From contig NZ_BSUO01000001.1 in assembly GCF_030161635.1 (NCBI RefSeq), positions 1,965,199 to 2,029,198 on the forward strand: DNA of 64,000 nucleotides. Reading direction: 5' to 3'. This document shows positions 9,137-18,324 of this stretch, piece by piece. The position numbers and the translations under genes are program-made. Every line of letters starts with the position of its first letter. Positions within the stretch are counted from its first letter, which is position 1. The stretch is from Mobilicoccus caccae. GTDB taxonomy: Bacteria; Actinomycetota; Actinomycetes; Actinomycetales; Dermatophilaceae. The notes beneath the pieces are model-generated. The model searched no databases. It had not been told where the DNA came from and was given only the letters and a program-made list of their open reading frames with translations.

Positions 9137-10351
9137 GTGGACCGCTTCCAGGGACTCCTCGGCATCGTCCTCATCCTCGGCCTGGCCGTCGCGCTCTCCA
9201 AGCACCGCAAGCACATCAAGTGGCGCACCCTGGCCGTCGGCCTCGCCCTGCAGGTCGCCTTCGCCCTCGTCGTCCTCAAGTGGGAGCCCGGGTTCAAGGC
9301 CCTGCAGGCGGTCGCGACCGCGTTCACCGACGCGATCAAGTTCACCGACCGCGGCACGGCGTTCGTCTTCGGTGACCTGCTGCCGCAGAACAACGGCTTC
9401 GTCTTCGCGCTCAACGTGCTGCCGGTCATCATCTTCCTCGGCGCGATCATCGGGGCCCTGTACTACCTGCGCGTCATCCAGTACGTCGTCGACATCGTCG
9501 GCACCGGCCTGCAGAAGCTCCTCGGCACGAGCAAGGTCGAGGGCGTCTGGGCCTCCACCGTCATCTTCCTCGGCCAGTCCGAGGCGCCGCTGATGATCGC
9601 CCCCTACATCCGCACGCTGACCACCGCGGAGCTGTTCACCTGCATGACCGGCGGATTCGCCGCGGTCGCCGGGTCGACGCTCATCGGGTACTCCCTCCTG
9701 GGCGCCCCGCTGCCCTACCTGCTGGCCGCCGCCGTCATGAACGCGCCGGGGTCGATCCTCATGGCCAAGGCGTTCTACCCCGAGACCGAGACCCCGACCA
9801 ACGACGCGAGCGTGCGCGACGTGCGCGACGAGGAGTCCCGCAACCTCATCGACGCGCTCGGCCGCGGCGCCATGAACGGCGGCAAGATCGCCGTCATCGT
9901 CGCCTGCCTGCTCATCGCGTTCGTCGCGCTCATCGCCCTGATCTCCTCCTTCCTCGGCTGGTTCGGTGGCCTGTTCGGTCAGGAGGGCTGGTCGCTCGAG
10001 GCGCTGTTCGGCCGGATCTTCGCGCCCGTGGCATGGCTCATCGGCACGCCCTGGAACGAGGCGATGACGGTCGGCAACTTCATCGGCCAGAAGACCGTCC
10101 TCAACGAGTTCGTCGGGTTCACCGCGTTCAGTCAGGAGGTCGGCAACCTCTCCCCCAAGGCCGTCCTCATCTCGACCTTCGCCCTGGCGGGCTTCGCCAA
10201 CCTCAGCTCGATCGCGATCCAGATCGGCGCGTTCGGCGGGTTGTGCCCCGAGCGGCGCGGCGACGTGGCCAAACTCGGCATGCTCGCCCTGCTGGCCGGC
10301 ACGCTCACCAACCTGCTCAACGCCGCCATCGTCGGCGTCGTCGCGACCTGA
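9137..10351 (+). CDS. nupC: Concentrative nucleoside transporter
   Basis: Proton- or sodium-driven nucleoside importer of the CNT family in the cytoplasmic membrane. The 404-residue protein has about ten hydrophobic segments and the CNT signatures GQSEAPLMIAPY, MTGGFAAVAGSTL, NEFVGFTAF and GFANLSSIAIQIG. The GTG at 9137 follows the cdd stop by three bases with GGAGG upstream, so the two are coupled. It supplies substrates to Cdd, DeoA and DeoC. Confidence 0.95.
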   Translation: MDRFQGLLGIVLILGLAVALSKHRKHIKWRTLAVGLALQVAFALVVLKWEPGFKALQAVATAFTDAIKFTDRGTAFVFGDLLPQNNGFVFALNVLPVIIFLGAIIGALYYLRVIQYVVDIVGTGLQKLLGTSKVEGVWASTVIFLGQSEAPLMIAPYIRTLTTAELFTCMTGGFAAVAGSTLIGYSLLGAPLPYLLAAAVMNAPGSILMAKAFYPETETPTNDASVRDVRDEESRNLIDALGRGAMNGGKIAVIVACLLIAFVALIALISSFLGWFGGLFGQEGWSLEALFGRIFAPVAWLIGTPWNEAMTVGNFIGQKTVLNEFVGFTAFSQEVGNLSPKAVLISTFALAGFANLSSIAIQIGAFGGLCPERRGDVAKLGMLALLAGTLTNLLNAAIVGVVAT

Positions 10352-10382
10352 TCGGCGTATCAGCGCAGCTCACTTACCATCG

Positions 10383-10416
10383 GAACTCCCCGGCCGAGTG
10401 CTCGGCCGGGGAGTTC
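10383..10416 (+). terminator. Terminator after nupC
   Basis: Perfect 16-bp stem GAACTCCCCGGCCGAG / CTCGGCCGGGGAGTTC around a TG turn, directly between nupC and the regulator. It would stop or attenuate cdd-nupC transcripts before the regulator. Confidence 0.75.
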
Positions 10417-10445
10417 TCCACGACCGACGCGCCCAGGAGGGCCGC

Positions 10446-11383
10446 ATGCACCAACGCGACGAGCAGGCCCTCGACGCGGTCAAGCTCTACTACCGCGACG
10501 GCCTGTCCCAGGGTGAGGTGGCCGAACGCATCGGCGTGTCCCGCCCCACCGTGAGCAAGCTCGTCCAGCACGCCAAGGACCGCGGGTTCGTGACGATCGA
10601 GATCCACGACCCGCGCGAGACCGGCTCGCGTCTGGCCGACGAGCTGCGCGAACGGTTCGGGCTGGTCGACGTGCGTCTGGCGCACACTCCCCGACCAGCT
10701 CGGGCCTGGTGCGCGAACTCGGCCGTCTCGGGGCGATGGTGCTCGAGGAGGAGGTCACCGACGGCGAGCTCGTCGGCGTCACCTGGGGCGAGACCATGTA
10801 CGCGGTCGCGCGGGCCCTCACCCCGCAGCCGCGCCACGGGGTCGAGATCGTGCAGCTCAAGGGCGGGCTCTCGCTCACCTCCAGGTCGACCAACGACTTC
10901 GAGACGATCACGTTGTTCTGCAAGGCCTTCGACGCCTACGCGCGGACCCTGCCGTTGCCGGTGATCTTCGACGACGCCGACGTCAAGCGCATCGTCGAGG
11001 GCGAACGCCACATCCGCCACATCCTCGACCTCGGCCGGGAGGCGCAGACCGCGATCTTCACCGTCGGGGCGATCACGCCCGACGCGATGCTTTTCAACCT
11101 CGGCCACCTCTCCGAGAGCGAACGGGACACGCTGCTCGAGCGGGCGGCCGGTGACGTCTGCTCGCGGTTCTACGACGACGAGGGGCGGATCTGCCTGCCC
11201 GACCTCGACGCCCGCACCGTCGGCATCGCCCTGTCCGACCTGCGCCTCAAGCGCACCCGCATCCTCGTGGCCGGCGGCCACGCCAAGGCCCGCGCCCTCG
11301 GCGTCGCCCTGCGGGCCGGGTACGCCACCCACCTGGTCACCGACGTGGAGACCGCCCGCGAGGTGCTGGCGCAGGAGGCCTGA
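10446..11383 (+). CDS. SorC/DeoR-type sugar-binding transcriptional regulator (one frameshift)
   Basis: Transcription factor with an N-terminal helix-turn-helix (YYRDGLSQGEVAERIGVSRP, residues about 15-34) and a large C-terminal sugar-phosphate-binding domain (GVTWGETMYAVA, GAITPDAMLF). The frame shifts at a C4 run at 10689-10692; one added C joins both parts into 312 residues, the usual family length, so I treat it as one intact gene with a base-calling error. Start ATG 10446 follows AGGAGG. Its position after cdd-nupC and the palindrome at 8540 suggest it senses deoxyribose 5-phosphate or ribose 5-phosphate and represses the deo/cdd genes, as DeoR of Bacillus does. Confidence 0.8.
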
Positions 11384-11710
11384 GGCTCCTCGCCCGGCAC
11401 CCTCCGACGACCTCGGACGCGGCGATCGCGGGTCGACTCCCGACCGTGACGCACTTCACAGACCACAAGGATGCCCGGCGGTGCATATCCATAACCGGGA
11501 TGCTGCGTCGTGACCACGGCGGATGAATCGTTACGCGCCGCCGGATCATCAACCCTGCAAACCGCCTGACCTGCGCGCACGCGCGGTCTACGGTCGAATC
11601 ACGAACCAGGATCCTGGGGATCGCCCCCACGGATCACCGGGCCTCGGCGAAGGCGACGAGGAGAGTGCGTCCTCGCGCAGCCGGGGTCGTCGACGGAAAG
11701 GGTGCTCTAC
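11384..11710. other. 327-bp control region upstream of the arc operon
   Basis: No credible coding sequence. It holds a Crp/FNR-like palindrome at 11445-11460 and, at 11481-11496, GTGCATATCCATAACC, which loosely resembles an ARG box half-site pair (weak). The arcA ribosome site AAAGGG lies at the right end. Relative AT-richness around 11470-11540 supports a promoter here, but I cannot assign -35/-10 boxes with confidence. Confidence 0.4.
11445..11460. promoter_or_regulatory. Crp/FNR-family binding site candidate
   Basis: CGTGACGCACTTCACA fits TGTGA-N6-TCACA at nine of ten positions, with GTGA/TCAC perfectly paired. It lies 251 nt upstream of arcA. Arginine deiminase operons are often controlled by Crp/FNR-family activators, so a role in arc expression is plausible. 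Confidence 0.45.
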
Positions 11711-12946
11711 ATGGCCAGGACCTATGTCGGCTCCGAGGTGGGCCAACTGCGACGCGTCATCCTGCATCGTCCGGGGAGGGAGCTCGCGCGACTCACCCCG
11801 TCCAACATGGAAGAACTCCTGTTCGACGAACTCCCCTGGGTTCCCCAGGCGCAGGAGGAGCACGACGAGTTCGCCTCCATCCTGCGCAGCCTGGACGTCG
11901 AGGTGCTCTACCTCGACACGCTGCTGACCGAGACCCTCGAGGTCCCCGAGGCCCGCAAGTACCTGTTGTCCAAGCTGCTGGACTCCGAGGTGTTCGGTCC
12001 GGCGGCCATCGACCCGCTCATGAGCATCCTCGACGCGATGTCGGCGGCCGAACTGGCCGAGACCCTCATCGGCGGGTTGTCCAAGAAGGAGGCCTTCGAG
12101 CGGGCCGACCGCGACCCGCGGTCGCTGGTGCTGCAGACGCACGCCGCCAGCGACTTCCTCCTCGCGCCGCTGCCCAACCACCTCTTCACGCGCGACACCT
12201 CCTGCTGGGTGTACGGCGGCGTGTCGGTCAACTCGATGCGCATGGTGGCCCGCATGCGGGAGTCGATGAACTACGAGACCATCTACCGCTTCCACCCCGA
12301 GTTGTCCGCCACCGACGGCGGATTCGAGTACTGGGGCGGTGGCCTGGGCACCGGGCTGGCGACGATGGAGGGTGGCGACGTCCACGTCCTCGGCCGCGGC
12401 TCGGTCCTCGTGGGCATGAGCGAGCGCACCACCCCGCAGGCCGTCGAGCGTCTGGCCCAGCAGTTGTTCCGCAAGGGCGCCGCCAAGAAGATCGTCGGCA
12501 TCCAGATGCCCAAGTACCGCGCGGTCATGCACCTCGACACGGTCATGTCGATGGTCGACGAGTACTCCTTCACCAAGTTCGCGGGCCTCGGAATGCTGCC
12601 CACGTACACCCTGGAGCCGGACGACAGTGAGTCGGGATTCCGGTTCACGGCGCACGCGCCCGAGGACATGCACACGGCAATCGCGAACGCCCTGGACCGC
12701 GACGAGATCCGTACTCTCACCGCCGATCAGGATCTGGGCGACGCCGAGCGCGAGCAGTGGGACGACGGCTGCAACGTCCTCACCGTGCGCCCCGGCGTGG
12801 TCATCGCCTACGAACGCAACACCGTCAGCAACCAGCACCTGCGTGACAACGGCATCGAGGTGCACACCATCAAGGGCGCCGAGCTCGGTCGTGGGCGTGG
12901 TGGCCCCCGATGCATGAGCTGCCCCATCGAACGAGAGGACATCTGA
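11711..12946 (+). CDS. arcA: Arginine deiminase
   Basis: Hydrolyses arginine to citrulline and ammonia, the first step of the ATP-yielding arginine deiminase pathway. The 411-residue protein has the guanidino-modifying-enzyme motifs: [33 protein letters not shown] with the catalytic His and Asp, and the C-terminal [10 protein letters not shown] with nucleophile Cys401. I start at ATG 11711 with AAAGGG upstream; an in-frame GTG lies three codons earlier. First gene of arcA-arcB-arcC, three bases before arcB. Confidence 0.97.
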   Translation: MARTYVGSEVGQLRRVILHRPGRELARLTPSNMEELLFDELPWVPQAQEEHDEFASILRSLDVEVLYLDTLLTETLEVPEARKYLLSKLLDSEVFGPAAIDPLMSILDAMSAAELAETLIGGLSKKEAFERADRDPRSLVLQTHAASDFLLAPLPNHLFTRDTSCWVYGGVSVNSMRMVARMRESMNYETIYRFHPELSATDGGFEYWGGGLGTGLATMEGGDVHVLGRGSVLVGMSERTTPQAVERLAQQLFRKGAAKKIVGIQMPKYRAVMHLDTVMSMVDEYSFTKFAGLGMLPTYTLEPDDSESGFRFTAHAPEDMHTAIANALDRDEIRTLTADQDLGDAEREQWDDGCNVLTVRPGVVIAYERNTVSNQHLRDNGIEVHTIKGAELGRGRGGPRCMSCPIEREDI

Positions 12947-12949
12947 GTC

Positions 12950-13951
12950 ATGGCGTTCAACCTGCGCAACCGCAACTTCCTCAAGGAGTTGGACTTCACC
13001 CCCGCGGAGTGGCGGTTCCTGCTCCAGTTGTCGGCGGATCTCAAGCGCGCCAAGTACGCCCGCACCGAGACCAAGCACCTCGTCGGCAAGAACATCGCGC
13101 TGATCTTCGAGAAGACCTCGACCCGTACGCGCTGCGCGTTCGAGGTGGCGGCCTACGACCAGGGCGCGGGTGTCACCTACCTCGACCCCAGCGGCAGCCA
13201 GATCGGCCACAAGGAGTCGATGAAGGACACCGCTCGGGTGCTGGGCCGGATGTACGACGGCATCGAGTACCGCGGTTCCAAGCAGGAGTACGTGGAGACC
13301 CTGGGCGAGTTCGCGGGCGTGCCGGTGTGGAACGGCCTGACCGACGAGTGGCACCCCACGCAGATGCTGGCCGATCACCTGACGATGACCGAGCACACCG
13401 ACAAGCCGTTGTCGCAGATCGCGTACGCCTACCTGGGCGATGCCCGCAACAACGTGGGCAACTCGCTGCTCATCTCGGGTGCGTTGGCGGGGATGGACGT
13501 GCGCATGGTGGCGCCGCGCAGTCTGCAGAACTCGGAGGAGATCGTGGCGGAGGCCCGTCGGATCGCGGAGTCGACGGGTGCGCGGATCACGGTGACCGAC
13601 GATGTCGCCGAGGGTGTGAAGGGTGCGGACTTCCTCTACACGGACGTGTGGGTGTCGATGGGTGAGCCCAAGGAGGTCTGGGACGAGCGCATCGCTCTGT
13701 TGAAGGACTACCAGGTGAATGCGGCGGCCATGGCGGCGACGGGTAACCCTGCCACGAAGTTCATGCACTGCTTGCCGGCGTTCCACGACCGGAACACGAA
13801 GGTCGGGGAGGACATCTTCACGGCGACGGGTATGGAGGCGTTGGAGGTGACCGACGAGGTGTTCGAGTCGGAGGCGTCGATCGTGTTCGATCAGGCGGAG
13901 AACAGGATGCACACGATCAAGGCCGTCATGGTCGCGACCTTGGGTGACTGA
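12950..13951 (+). CDS. arcB: Ornithine carbamoyltransferase, catabolic
   Basis: Phosphorolyses citrulline to ornithine and carbamoyl phosphate in the arginine deiminase pathway; the reverse anabolic reaction is possible. The 333-residue protein has STRTR at residues 57-61, HPTQMLADH and the HCLPAFHD motif. Context (arcA before, arcC after) argues for the catabolic enzyme. Codon use changes part-way: the first half prefers C-ending codons like the neighbours, whereas from roughly 13,400 it shifts to G- or T-ending codons (TTG, GTG, GGT), a style that continues into arcC. Confidence 0.95.
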   Translation: MAFNLRNRNFLKELDFTPAEWRFLLQLSADLKRAKYARTETKHLVGKNIALIFEKTSTRTRCAFEVAAYDQGAGVTYLDPSGSQIGHKESMKDTARVLGRMYDGIEYRGSKQEYVETLGEFAGVPVWNGLTDEWHPTQMLADHLTMTEHTDKPLSQIAYAYLGDARNNVGNSLLISGALAGMDVRMVAPRSLQNSEEIVAEARRIAESTGARITVTDDVAEGVKGADFLYTDVWVSMGEPKEVWDERIALLKDYQVNAAAMAATGNPATKFMHCLPAFHDRNTKVGEDIFTATGMEALEVTDEVFESEASIVFDQAENRMHTIKAVMVATLGD

Positions 13952-13971
13952 CGAAGGCGAGCGGTTGGGTA

Positions 13972-13997
13972 GGAACCCCGGATGTAGTCAGGGTTCC
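13972..13997 (+). repeat. Inverted repeat between arcB and arcC
   Basis: GGAACCC (13972-13978) and GGGTTCC (13991-13997) can form a 7-bp stem just after arcB. It may act as an mRNA-stability or weak termination structure, together with the hairpin that follows. Confidence 0.4.
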
Positions 13998-14010
13998 CAC
14001 CCATCTCGCC

Positions 14011-14038
14011 GAGACCGCCGTTTATAGGCGGCGGTTTC
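14011..14038. repeat. Hairpin element, copy 1 of a dispersed repeat
   Basis: Arms GAGACCGCCG and CGGCGGTTTC around TTTATAGG form a near-perfect 10-bp stem in the arcB-arcC gap. Almost the same hairpin, with TATAGG in the loop and TCGGCG following, occurs at 59879-59904 between unrelated genes. This suggests a small dispersed palindromic element. Confidence 0.5.
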
Positions 14039-14089
14039 GGCGTTCATAGGTTCGAGAGTTTGCCCTGTCGATTCGTGGAGGAGAATGTC

Positions 14090-15055
14090 GTGAGGATCGT
14101 GGTGGCCCTGGGTGGGAACGCCTTGTTGGAGCGTGGGCAGAAGCCGGATGCGGAGACGCAGCGGGCGAATGCGGAGCGGGCGATGGCGTCGTTGGCGCCG
14201 TTGGCGGAGGAGCATGAGCTGGTCATCACCCATGGCAATGGGCCGCAGGTGGGGGTGTTGGCGTTGGAGTCGGCGAAGGATCCGTCGTTGACGCATGCGT
14301 ATCCGTTGGACACGATCGGTGCGGAGACGCAGGGGATGATCGGGTATTGGTTGTTGCAGTCGTTGCAGAACAATCTGCCGGGTCGTCAGGTCGCGGCGTT
14401 GGTGAATCAGACGTTGGTGATGGCGCACGACCCGGCGTTCGACAATCCGACGAAGTTCGTGGGTGAGGTGTACGACGAGGCGACCGCCAAGGCGAAGGCG
14501 TCCGAGATGGGGTGGGCGATCAAGCAGGACGGTGAGAAGTGGCGCCGGGTGGTGGCCTCGCCGGAGCCTCAGCGTGTGGTGGAGACCCGCATCATCCGTC
14601 TGTTGTTGAGTTCGGGGGCGGTCGTCGTCTGTTCGGGTGGTGGCGGTATCCCGGTGGTGCGTGACGAGCGGGGCAAGCTCAAGGGTGTCGAGGCGGTCAT
14701 CGACAAGGACCTGTCGGCGGGGCGACTCGCGGAGGCGTTGGAGGCGGACGCGTTGCTCATCCTCACCGACGTGCCCAACGTGATGAAGGACTTCGGCACC
14801 GATCACGCGGAGCCGATCACGACGGCGACTCCGGGGTACCTGCGCAGCCTGGGCGCGCCGGCGGGGTCGATGGGGCCGAAGATCGAGGCCGCGTGCCGGT
14901 TCGTCGAGCTCACCGGTGATCTTGCGGCGATCGGCAAGTTGGACGACGCGGTGGGGATGCTCGACGGCACGGCGGGCACGATCATCACTCCCGGCGGCAA
15001 CTACGGCGGACCGGGCGACCTCAACCCCCGCCACGAGCTGACGCTCGAGGTCTGA
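14090..15055 (+). CDS. arcC: Carbamate kinase
   Basis: Transfers phosphate from carbamoyl phosphate to ADP, giving ATP, ammonia and CO2, and so completes the arginine deiminase pathway. The 321-residue amino-acid-kinase fold begins VRIVVALGGNALLERG and contains HGNGPQVG, CSGGGGIPVV and TDVPNV, as in known carbamate kinases. The GTG at 14090 has GGAGGAG seven bases upstream. The first two thirds use many TTG, GCG and GTG codons, unlike most neighbours; from about 14,700 codon use returns to the C-ending norm. A strong terminator follows. Confidence 0.95.
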   Translation: MRIVVALGGNALLERGQKPDAETQRANAERAMASLAPLAEEHELVITHGNGPQVGVLALESAKDPSLTHAYPLDTIGAETQGMIGYWLLQSLQNNLPGRQVAALVNQTLVMAHDPAFDNPTKFVGEVYDEATAKAKASEMGWAIKQDGEKWRRVVASPEPQRVVETRIIRLLLSSGAVVVCSGGGGIPVVRDERGKLKGVEAVIDKDLSAGRLAEALEADALLILTDVPNVMKDFGTDHAEPITTATPGYLRSLGAPAGSMGPKIEAACRFVELTGDLAAIGKLDDAVGMLDGTAGTIITPGGNYGGPGDLNPRHELTLEV

Positions 15056-15078
15056 GCACGCACCCATCTCTCCGAAGC

Positions 15079-15136
15079 CGGAGGGTGGCGTCGAGAGACC
15101 GGAGGGCATCCGGTCTCGACGCCACCCTCCGTTTTT
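15079..15136. terminator. Strong rho-independent terminator after arcC
   Basis: Perfect 18-bp stem (arms starting CGGAGGGTGGCG and ending CGCCACCCTCCG) with an inner CCGG pair, followed by TTTTT on the plus strand. It ends the arc operon; on the other strand it lies just past argR and can serve that gene too. Confidence 0.92.
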
Positions 15137-15143
15137 CAGGTGG

Positions 15144-15637
15144 TCAGTCGTGGTGGCCCAGGGCCAGGAGCCGCTCGACGAGGCAGGTGGCGCTCTCGTC
15201 GTCCGGCATGATCAGCAGCACGGTGTCGTCGCCGGCGATCGTGCCGAGGATGTTCAGGCCGGGCGTGGTGTCGAGAGAGGACGCCAGGTACTGCGCGGCG
15301 CCCGGCGGGGTGCGCAGGATGACCTGGTTGCCGACCATCACCGCCGAGACCAGCAGGTCGGCGCACACCTTGCGGATGCGGCCCTCGAGGAACTCCGGAT
15401 CCGGGGCCGGACGTGGCGTCGGGTCGCCGCCGAGACCCGGCAGCGCGTAGACGAGCGTGCGCCCCTGCCGCACCTTGACCGCACCGAGCTCCATGAGGTC
15501 GCGGGACAGCGTCGCCTGGGTCACCTCGACGCCCTCGCTCGAGAGGTGGTCGAGCAACTCCCCTGCGACCTGATGGCGTACCGGCCGAGGATCTCGGTGA
15601 TGAGGGCGTGTCTGGCGCCGCGGCTCCGGGGGATCAC
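15144..15637 (-). CDS. argR: Arginine repressor (one frameshift)
   Basis: Hexameric DNA-binding regulator of arginine genes with arginine as corepressor. The winged-helix N-terminus (RHALITEILGRYAIRSQ, TQATLSRDLMELGAVKV) and C-terminal arginine-binding part (ILGTIAGDDTVLLIMPD) are in different frames. The break is at a C4 run on the plus strand at 15560-15563; one added base yields 164 residues, the normal size. Likely start is GTG 15637 with CAGGAG upstream. It overlaps the stop of a 14-codon ORF (GTGA). Convergent with arcABC, which it probably controls. The frameshift is most likely a base-calling error. Confidence 0.88.
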
Positions 15638-15678
15638 GCGATCAACTCCTGTGCACTCATCCCGTTCATCCCGTCCAT
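15634..15678 (-). CDS. Possible 14-residue leader peptide of argR
   Basis: ATG at 15678 follows AGGAGGACG and encodes MDGMNGMSAQELIA, then stops in TGA, which overlaps the argR GTG (GTGA). This arrangement would couple argR translation to the small ORF. It contains no arginine codon, so classic attenuation is not suggested. It could also be the true argR N-terminus separated by another base-calling error. Confidence 0.3.
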   Translation of the reverse strand: MDGMNGMSAQELIA

Positions 15679-15771
15679 CGTCCTCCTGACCTGCAGATCC
15701 CCAGACTACCCGGGCCGGTGAGCCCCGCGGAGGCCCGCGCGCCCGATCGTCCCTGCGTCTCCCCCGTCTCT

Positions 15772-15777
15772 TAGGCT
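15772..15777 (+). promoter_or_regulatory. Probable -10 box for pgi
   Basis: TAGGCT, 54 nt upstream of the pgi ATG, in the divergent gap between argR and pgi. The leader carries AAGGGAAGGGAAC as ribosome site. Confidence 0.45.
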
Positions 15778-15831
15778 GGGCGGCGAGGCGCCCGGCACCC
15801 GGGCGCGCGCCCAAGGGAAGGGAACCCGGCC

Positions 15832-17520
15832 ATGCCTACCCCGATCGACCCGACCGAGACCACCGCCTGGGAACGTCTGAGCGAACTCGAGGCCTGGATG
15901 GACCCGGATCTGCGCCGCTGGTTCGAGGAGGACCCGCAGCGGGCGAGCAGACTGACCTTCGACGCCGCAGACCTGCACGTCGACCTCAGCAAGAACCTCA
16001 TCACCCACGACATCGTCGCGGGTCTGCTGCGCCTGGCCGAGGAGATCGGACTCACCGCACGCCGGGACGCCATGTTCGCCGGTGAGCGCATCAACGTCAC
16101 CGAGAACCGGGCCGTCCTGCACACGGCGCTGCGCCGCCCCGCGGGCGCGACCCCGCCGCTCACGGTCGACGGGCAGGACGTCGACGCCGACGTTCACGCG
16201 ACGCTCGACAAGGTGTACGCGTTCGCCGAGCAGGTGCGCTCCGGTGCCTGGACCGGCGTCACCGGCAAGCGCATCGAGACCGTGGTCAACATCGGCATCG
16301 GCGGCTCCGACCTCGGCCCGGTGATGATCTACGAGGCCCTGCGCCCCTACGTCCAGGACGGCCTCTCCTGCCGGTTCGTCAGCAACATCGACCCCACCGA
16401 CATCGCCGAGAAGACCTCCGGTCTCGACCCCGAGACGACGCTGTTCATCGTCGCCAGCAAGACCTTCACGACGCTGGAGACCCTCACCAACGCCCGGCTC
16501 GCCAAGGCGTGGTTGCTCGACTCGTTGGCCGCCGCAGGCGCGGTCGACGGATCCGACGAGGCGAACGCCGGCGCCGTCGCCAAGCACTTCGTCGCCGTGT
16601 CCACGGCCCTGGACAAGGTCGCCGAGTTCGGCATCGACCCCGACAACGCGTTCGGCTTCTGGGACTGGGTCGGCGGCCGGTACTCCGTGGACTCGGCCAT
16701 CGGCACCGTGGTGGCCATCGCGATCGGGCCGGCGCACTTCGCCGAGCTCCTGGCGGGCTTCCACGCCATCGACGAGCACTTCCGCACCGCCGAGCTCGAC
16801 CGCAACGTCCCCGTCCTCATGGGGCTGCTCAACATCTGGAACGTCAACTTCCTCGACGCCGAGACGCACGCCGTGCTGCCGTATTCGCAGTACCTGCACC
16901 GGTTCCCGGCCTACCTGCAGCAGCTGACGATGGAGAGCAACGGCAAGTCGGTGCGGTGGGACGGCGCGCCCGTGACCTGCCACACCGGTGAGGTGTTCTG
17001 GGGTGAGCCCGGCACCAACGGCCAGCACGCCTTCTACCAGCTCATCCACCAGGGCACCCGCATCGTGCCGGCCGACTTCATCGCCTTCGCCGAGCCGGCC
17101 CACCCCCTGGTCGACACCGAGGCCGGCGGCGCCGACGTGCACGAGCTGTTCCTCGCCAACTTCTTCGCGCAGACGGCGGCGCTGGCGTTCGGCAAGACCG
17201 CCGACGAGGTCCGCGAGGAGGGCACGGACGAGGCCGTCGTGCCGGCCCGCGTGTTCGAGGGCAACAAGCCGACGACCTCGATCATGGCGTCCGCCCTCAC
17301 GCCGAGCGTGCTCGGCCAGCTCATCGCCCTGTACGAGCACATCACGTTCGTGCAGGGGATCGTCTGGGGCATCGACTCCTTCGACCAGTGGGGGGTCGAG
17401 CTCGGCAAGCAACTCGCCAAGCAGATCACCCCGGCCGTCGGCGGCGACGACGACGCGCTCGCGGCGCAGGACTCCTCCACCCAGGAGCTCATCCGGTACT
17501 ACCGCCGCCACCGCTCATGA
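15832..17520 (+). CDS. pgi: Glucose-6-phosphate isomerase
   Basis: Interconverts glucose 6-phosphate and fructose 6-phosphate in glycolysis and gluconeogenesis. The 562-residue protein has the two SIS subdomains with GIGGSDLGP and SKTFTTLET, the signature [18 protein letters not shown] with the catalytic His, and the C-terminal [12 protein letters not shown]. Length matches the large bacterial and eukaryotic-like isomerases. The stop overlaps the following gene's ATG (ATGA). Confidence 0.98.
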   Translation: MPTPIDPTETTAWERLSELEAWMDPDLRRWFEEDPQRASRLTFDAADLHVDLSKNLITHDIVAGLLRLAEEIGLTARRDAMFAGERINVTENRAVLHTALRRPAGATPPLTVDGQDVDADVHATLDKVYAFAEQVRSGAWTGVTGKRIETVVNIGIGGSDLGPVMIYEALRPYVQDGLSCRFVSNIDPTDIAEKTSGLDPETTLFIVASKTFTTLETLTNARLAKAWLLDSLAAAGAVDGSDEANAGAVAKHFVAVSTALDKVAEFGIDPDNAFGFWDWVGGRYSVDSAIGTVVAIAIGPAHFAELLAGFHAIDEHFRTAELDRNVPVLMGLLNIWNVNFLDAETHAVLPYSQYLHRFPAYLQQLTMESNGKSVRWDGAPVTCHTGEVFWGEPGTNGQHAFYQLIHQGTRIVPADFIAFAEPAHPLVDTEAGGADVHELFLANFFAQTAALAFGKTADEVREEGTDEAVVPARVFEGNKPTTSIMASALTPSVLGQLIALYEHITFVQGIVWGIDSFDQWGVELGKQLAKQITPAVGGDDDALAAQDSSTQELIRYYRRHRS

Positions 17521-18115
17521 GCAGTGGCGACGTGGTGGCAGACCCCGCACGGAGCACCTCCGCGTCGCCCTGACCGCCGCCCGCGACGCGTTGCGCTGGA
17601 AGCTCGAGGGCCTCTCGGAGTACGACGCGCGGCGGCCGCTGACGTCGACGGGCAGCAACGCCCTCGGGGTGATCAAGCACGTCGCGAGCGTCGAGCTCGG
17701 CTATCTCGGCGACGTGTTCGGCCGGCCGAGCGGCGTTCCGCTGCCGTGGCTCGCGCCCGACGCCGAGCCCAACGCCGACATGTGGGTGCCGCCGCAGGAG
17801 TCGCGGGAGTCGGTGCTGCGCCTGCTCGACGCGGCCGAAGCGACGACGGACGGCACCCTCGCCGCTCTCGACCTCGACGCGCCGGGCGAGGTCCCCTGGT
17901 GGAGACCGGAACGTCGGCGGGTCACCCTGCACCAGATCGCGGTCCACATGATCGCCGAGTCCCACCGCCACGCCGGCCACGTCGACGTGCTCCGCGAGCT
18001 CGTCGACGGGCAGGCCGGGTACCGCCCCGACAACGACAACCTCGCGCCCGGCGATGCGGCATGGTGGGCCGACTACGTCGCCCGGGTCCAGGCGGGCGCC
18101 GATCAGTGCCGCTGA
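17517..18115 (+). CDS. DinB-family (DUF664-like) protein, one frameshift
   Basis: Four-helix-bundle protein of the DinB/YfiT superfamily, commonly linked to mycothiol-dependent or metal-dependent chemistry; the substrate is unknown. Histidines expected as metal ligands appear in [18 protein letters not shown] near residue 46 and [18 protein letters not shown] near residue 148. The start ATG 17517 overlaps the pgi stop, then the frame breaks at a C4 run at 17543-17546. One extra C gives [20 protein letters not shown] and a 199-residue protein. Probably a base-calling error. Confidence 0.75.
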
Positions 18116-18261
18116 CGCACGTCGGCGCCGATCCCCCGTGATCGGCGTGCGGAATGGTCCTGAAGGGTGTGAACAACCGCTGGTGCCGAGGGCGTCGCCC
18201 CCTCGATCGTGGCGCCGGCACCGATCGCGACGGTGGACGTACGGACGGGAGCATCGGTCAT
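18103..18261 (-). CDS. Doubtful 52-residue ORF
   Basis: ATG 18261, after GAGGGTGAGGGC, opens a 52-codon frame (MTDAPVRTSTVAIGAGAT at the start) that overlaps the last bases of the DinB-like gene on the other strand. No family is recognised and the composition is not clearly coding. Most of the remaining DinB/glutamate-synthase gap is noncoding; a small inverted repeat CGCCGATC/GATCGGCG lies at 18126-18147. Confidence 0.15.
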   Translation of the reverse strand: MTDAPVRTSTVAIGAGATIEGATPSAPAVVHTLQDHSARRSRGIGADVRQRH

Positions 18262-18324
18262 GCCCTCACCCTCGCACCGGCGCCCGGCGGGCGCGAGCTC
18301 TCCGACGGGTGCACACTGCTCCCC

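Noticed and set aside
11481..11496. A firm ARG box upstream of arcA
   Set aside because: Only partial resemblance (TGCATA and a displaced ATGC); not enough to call an ArgR operator from one site.
11588..13912. A 774-codon open frame on the minus strand across arcA-arcB
   Set aside because: It is antisense to two clearly identified enzymes, His/Arg/Val-rich, without any domain; long antisense frames are common in DNA this GC-rich.
15706..17511. A 601-codon minus-strand frame opposite pgi
   Set aside because: Shadow of pgi; no start signal or domain.
18103..18261. A confident call of a 52-codon gene before the glutamate-synthase-like gene
   Set aside because: It has a possible ribosome site but no family, and it overlaps the DinB-like gene end; kept only as a doubtful entry.
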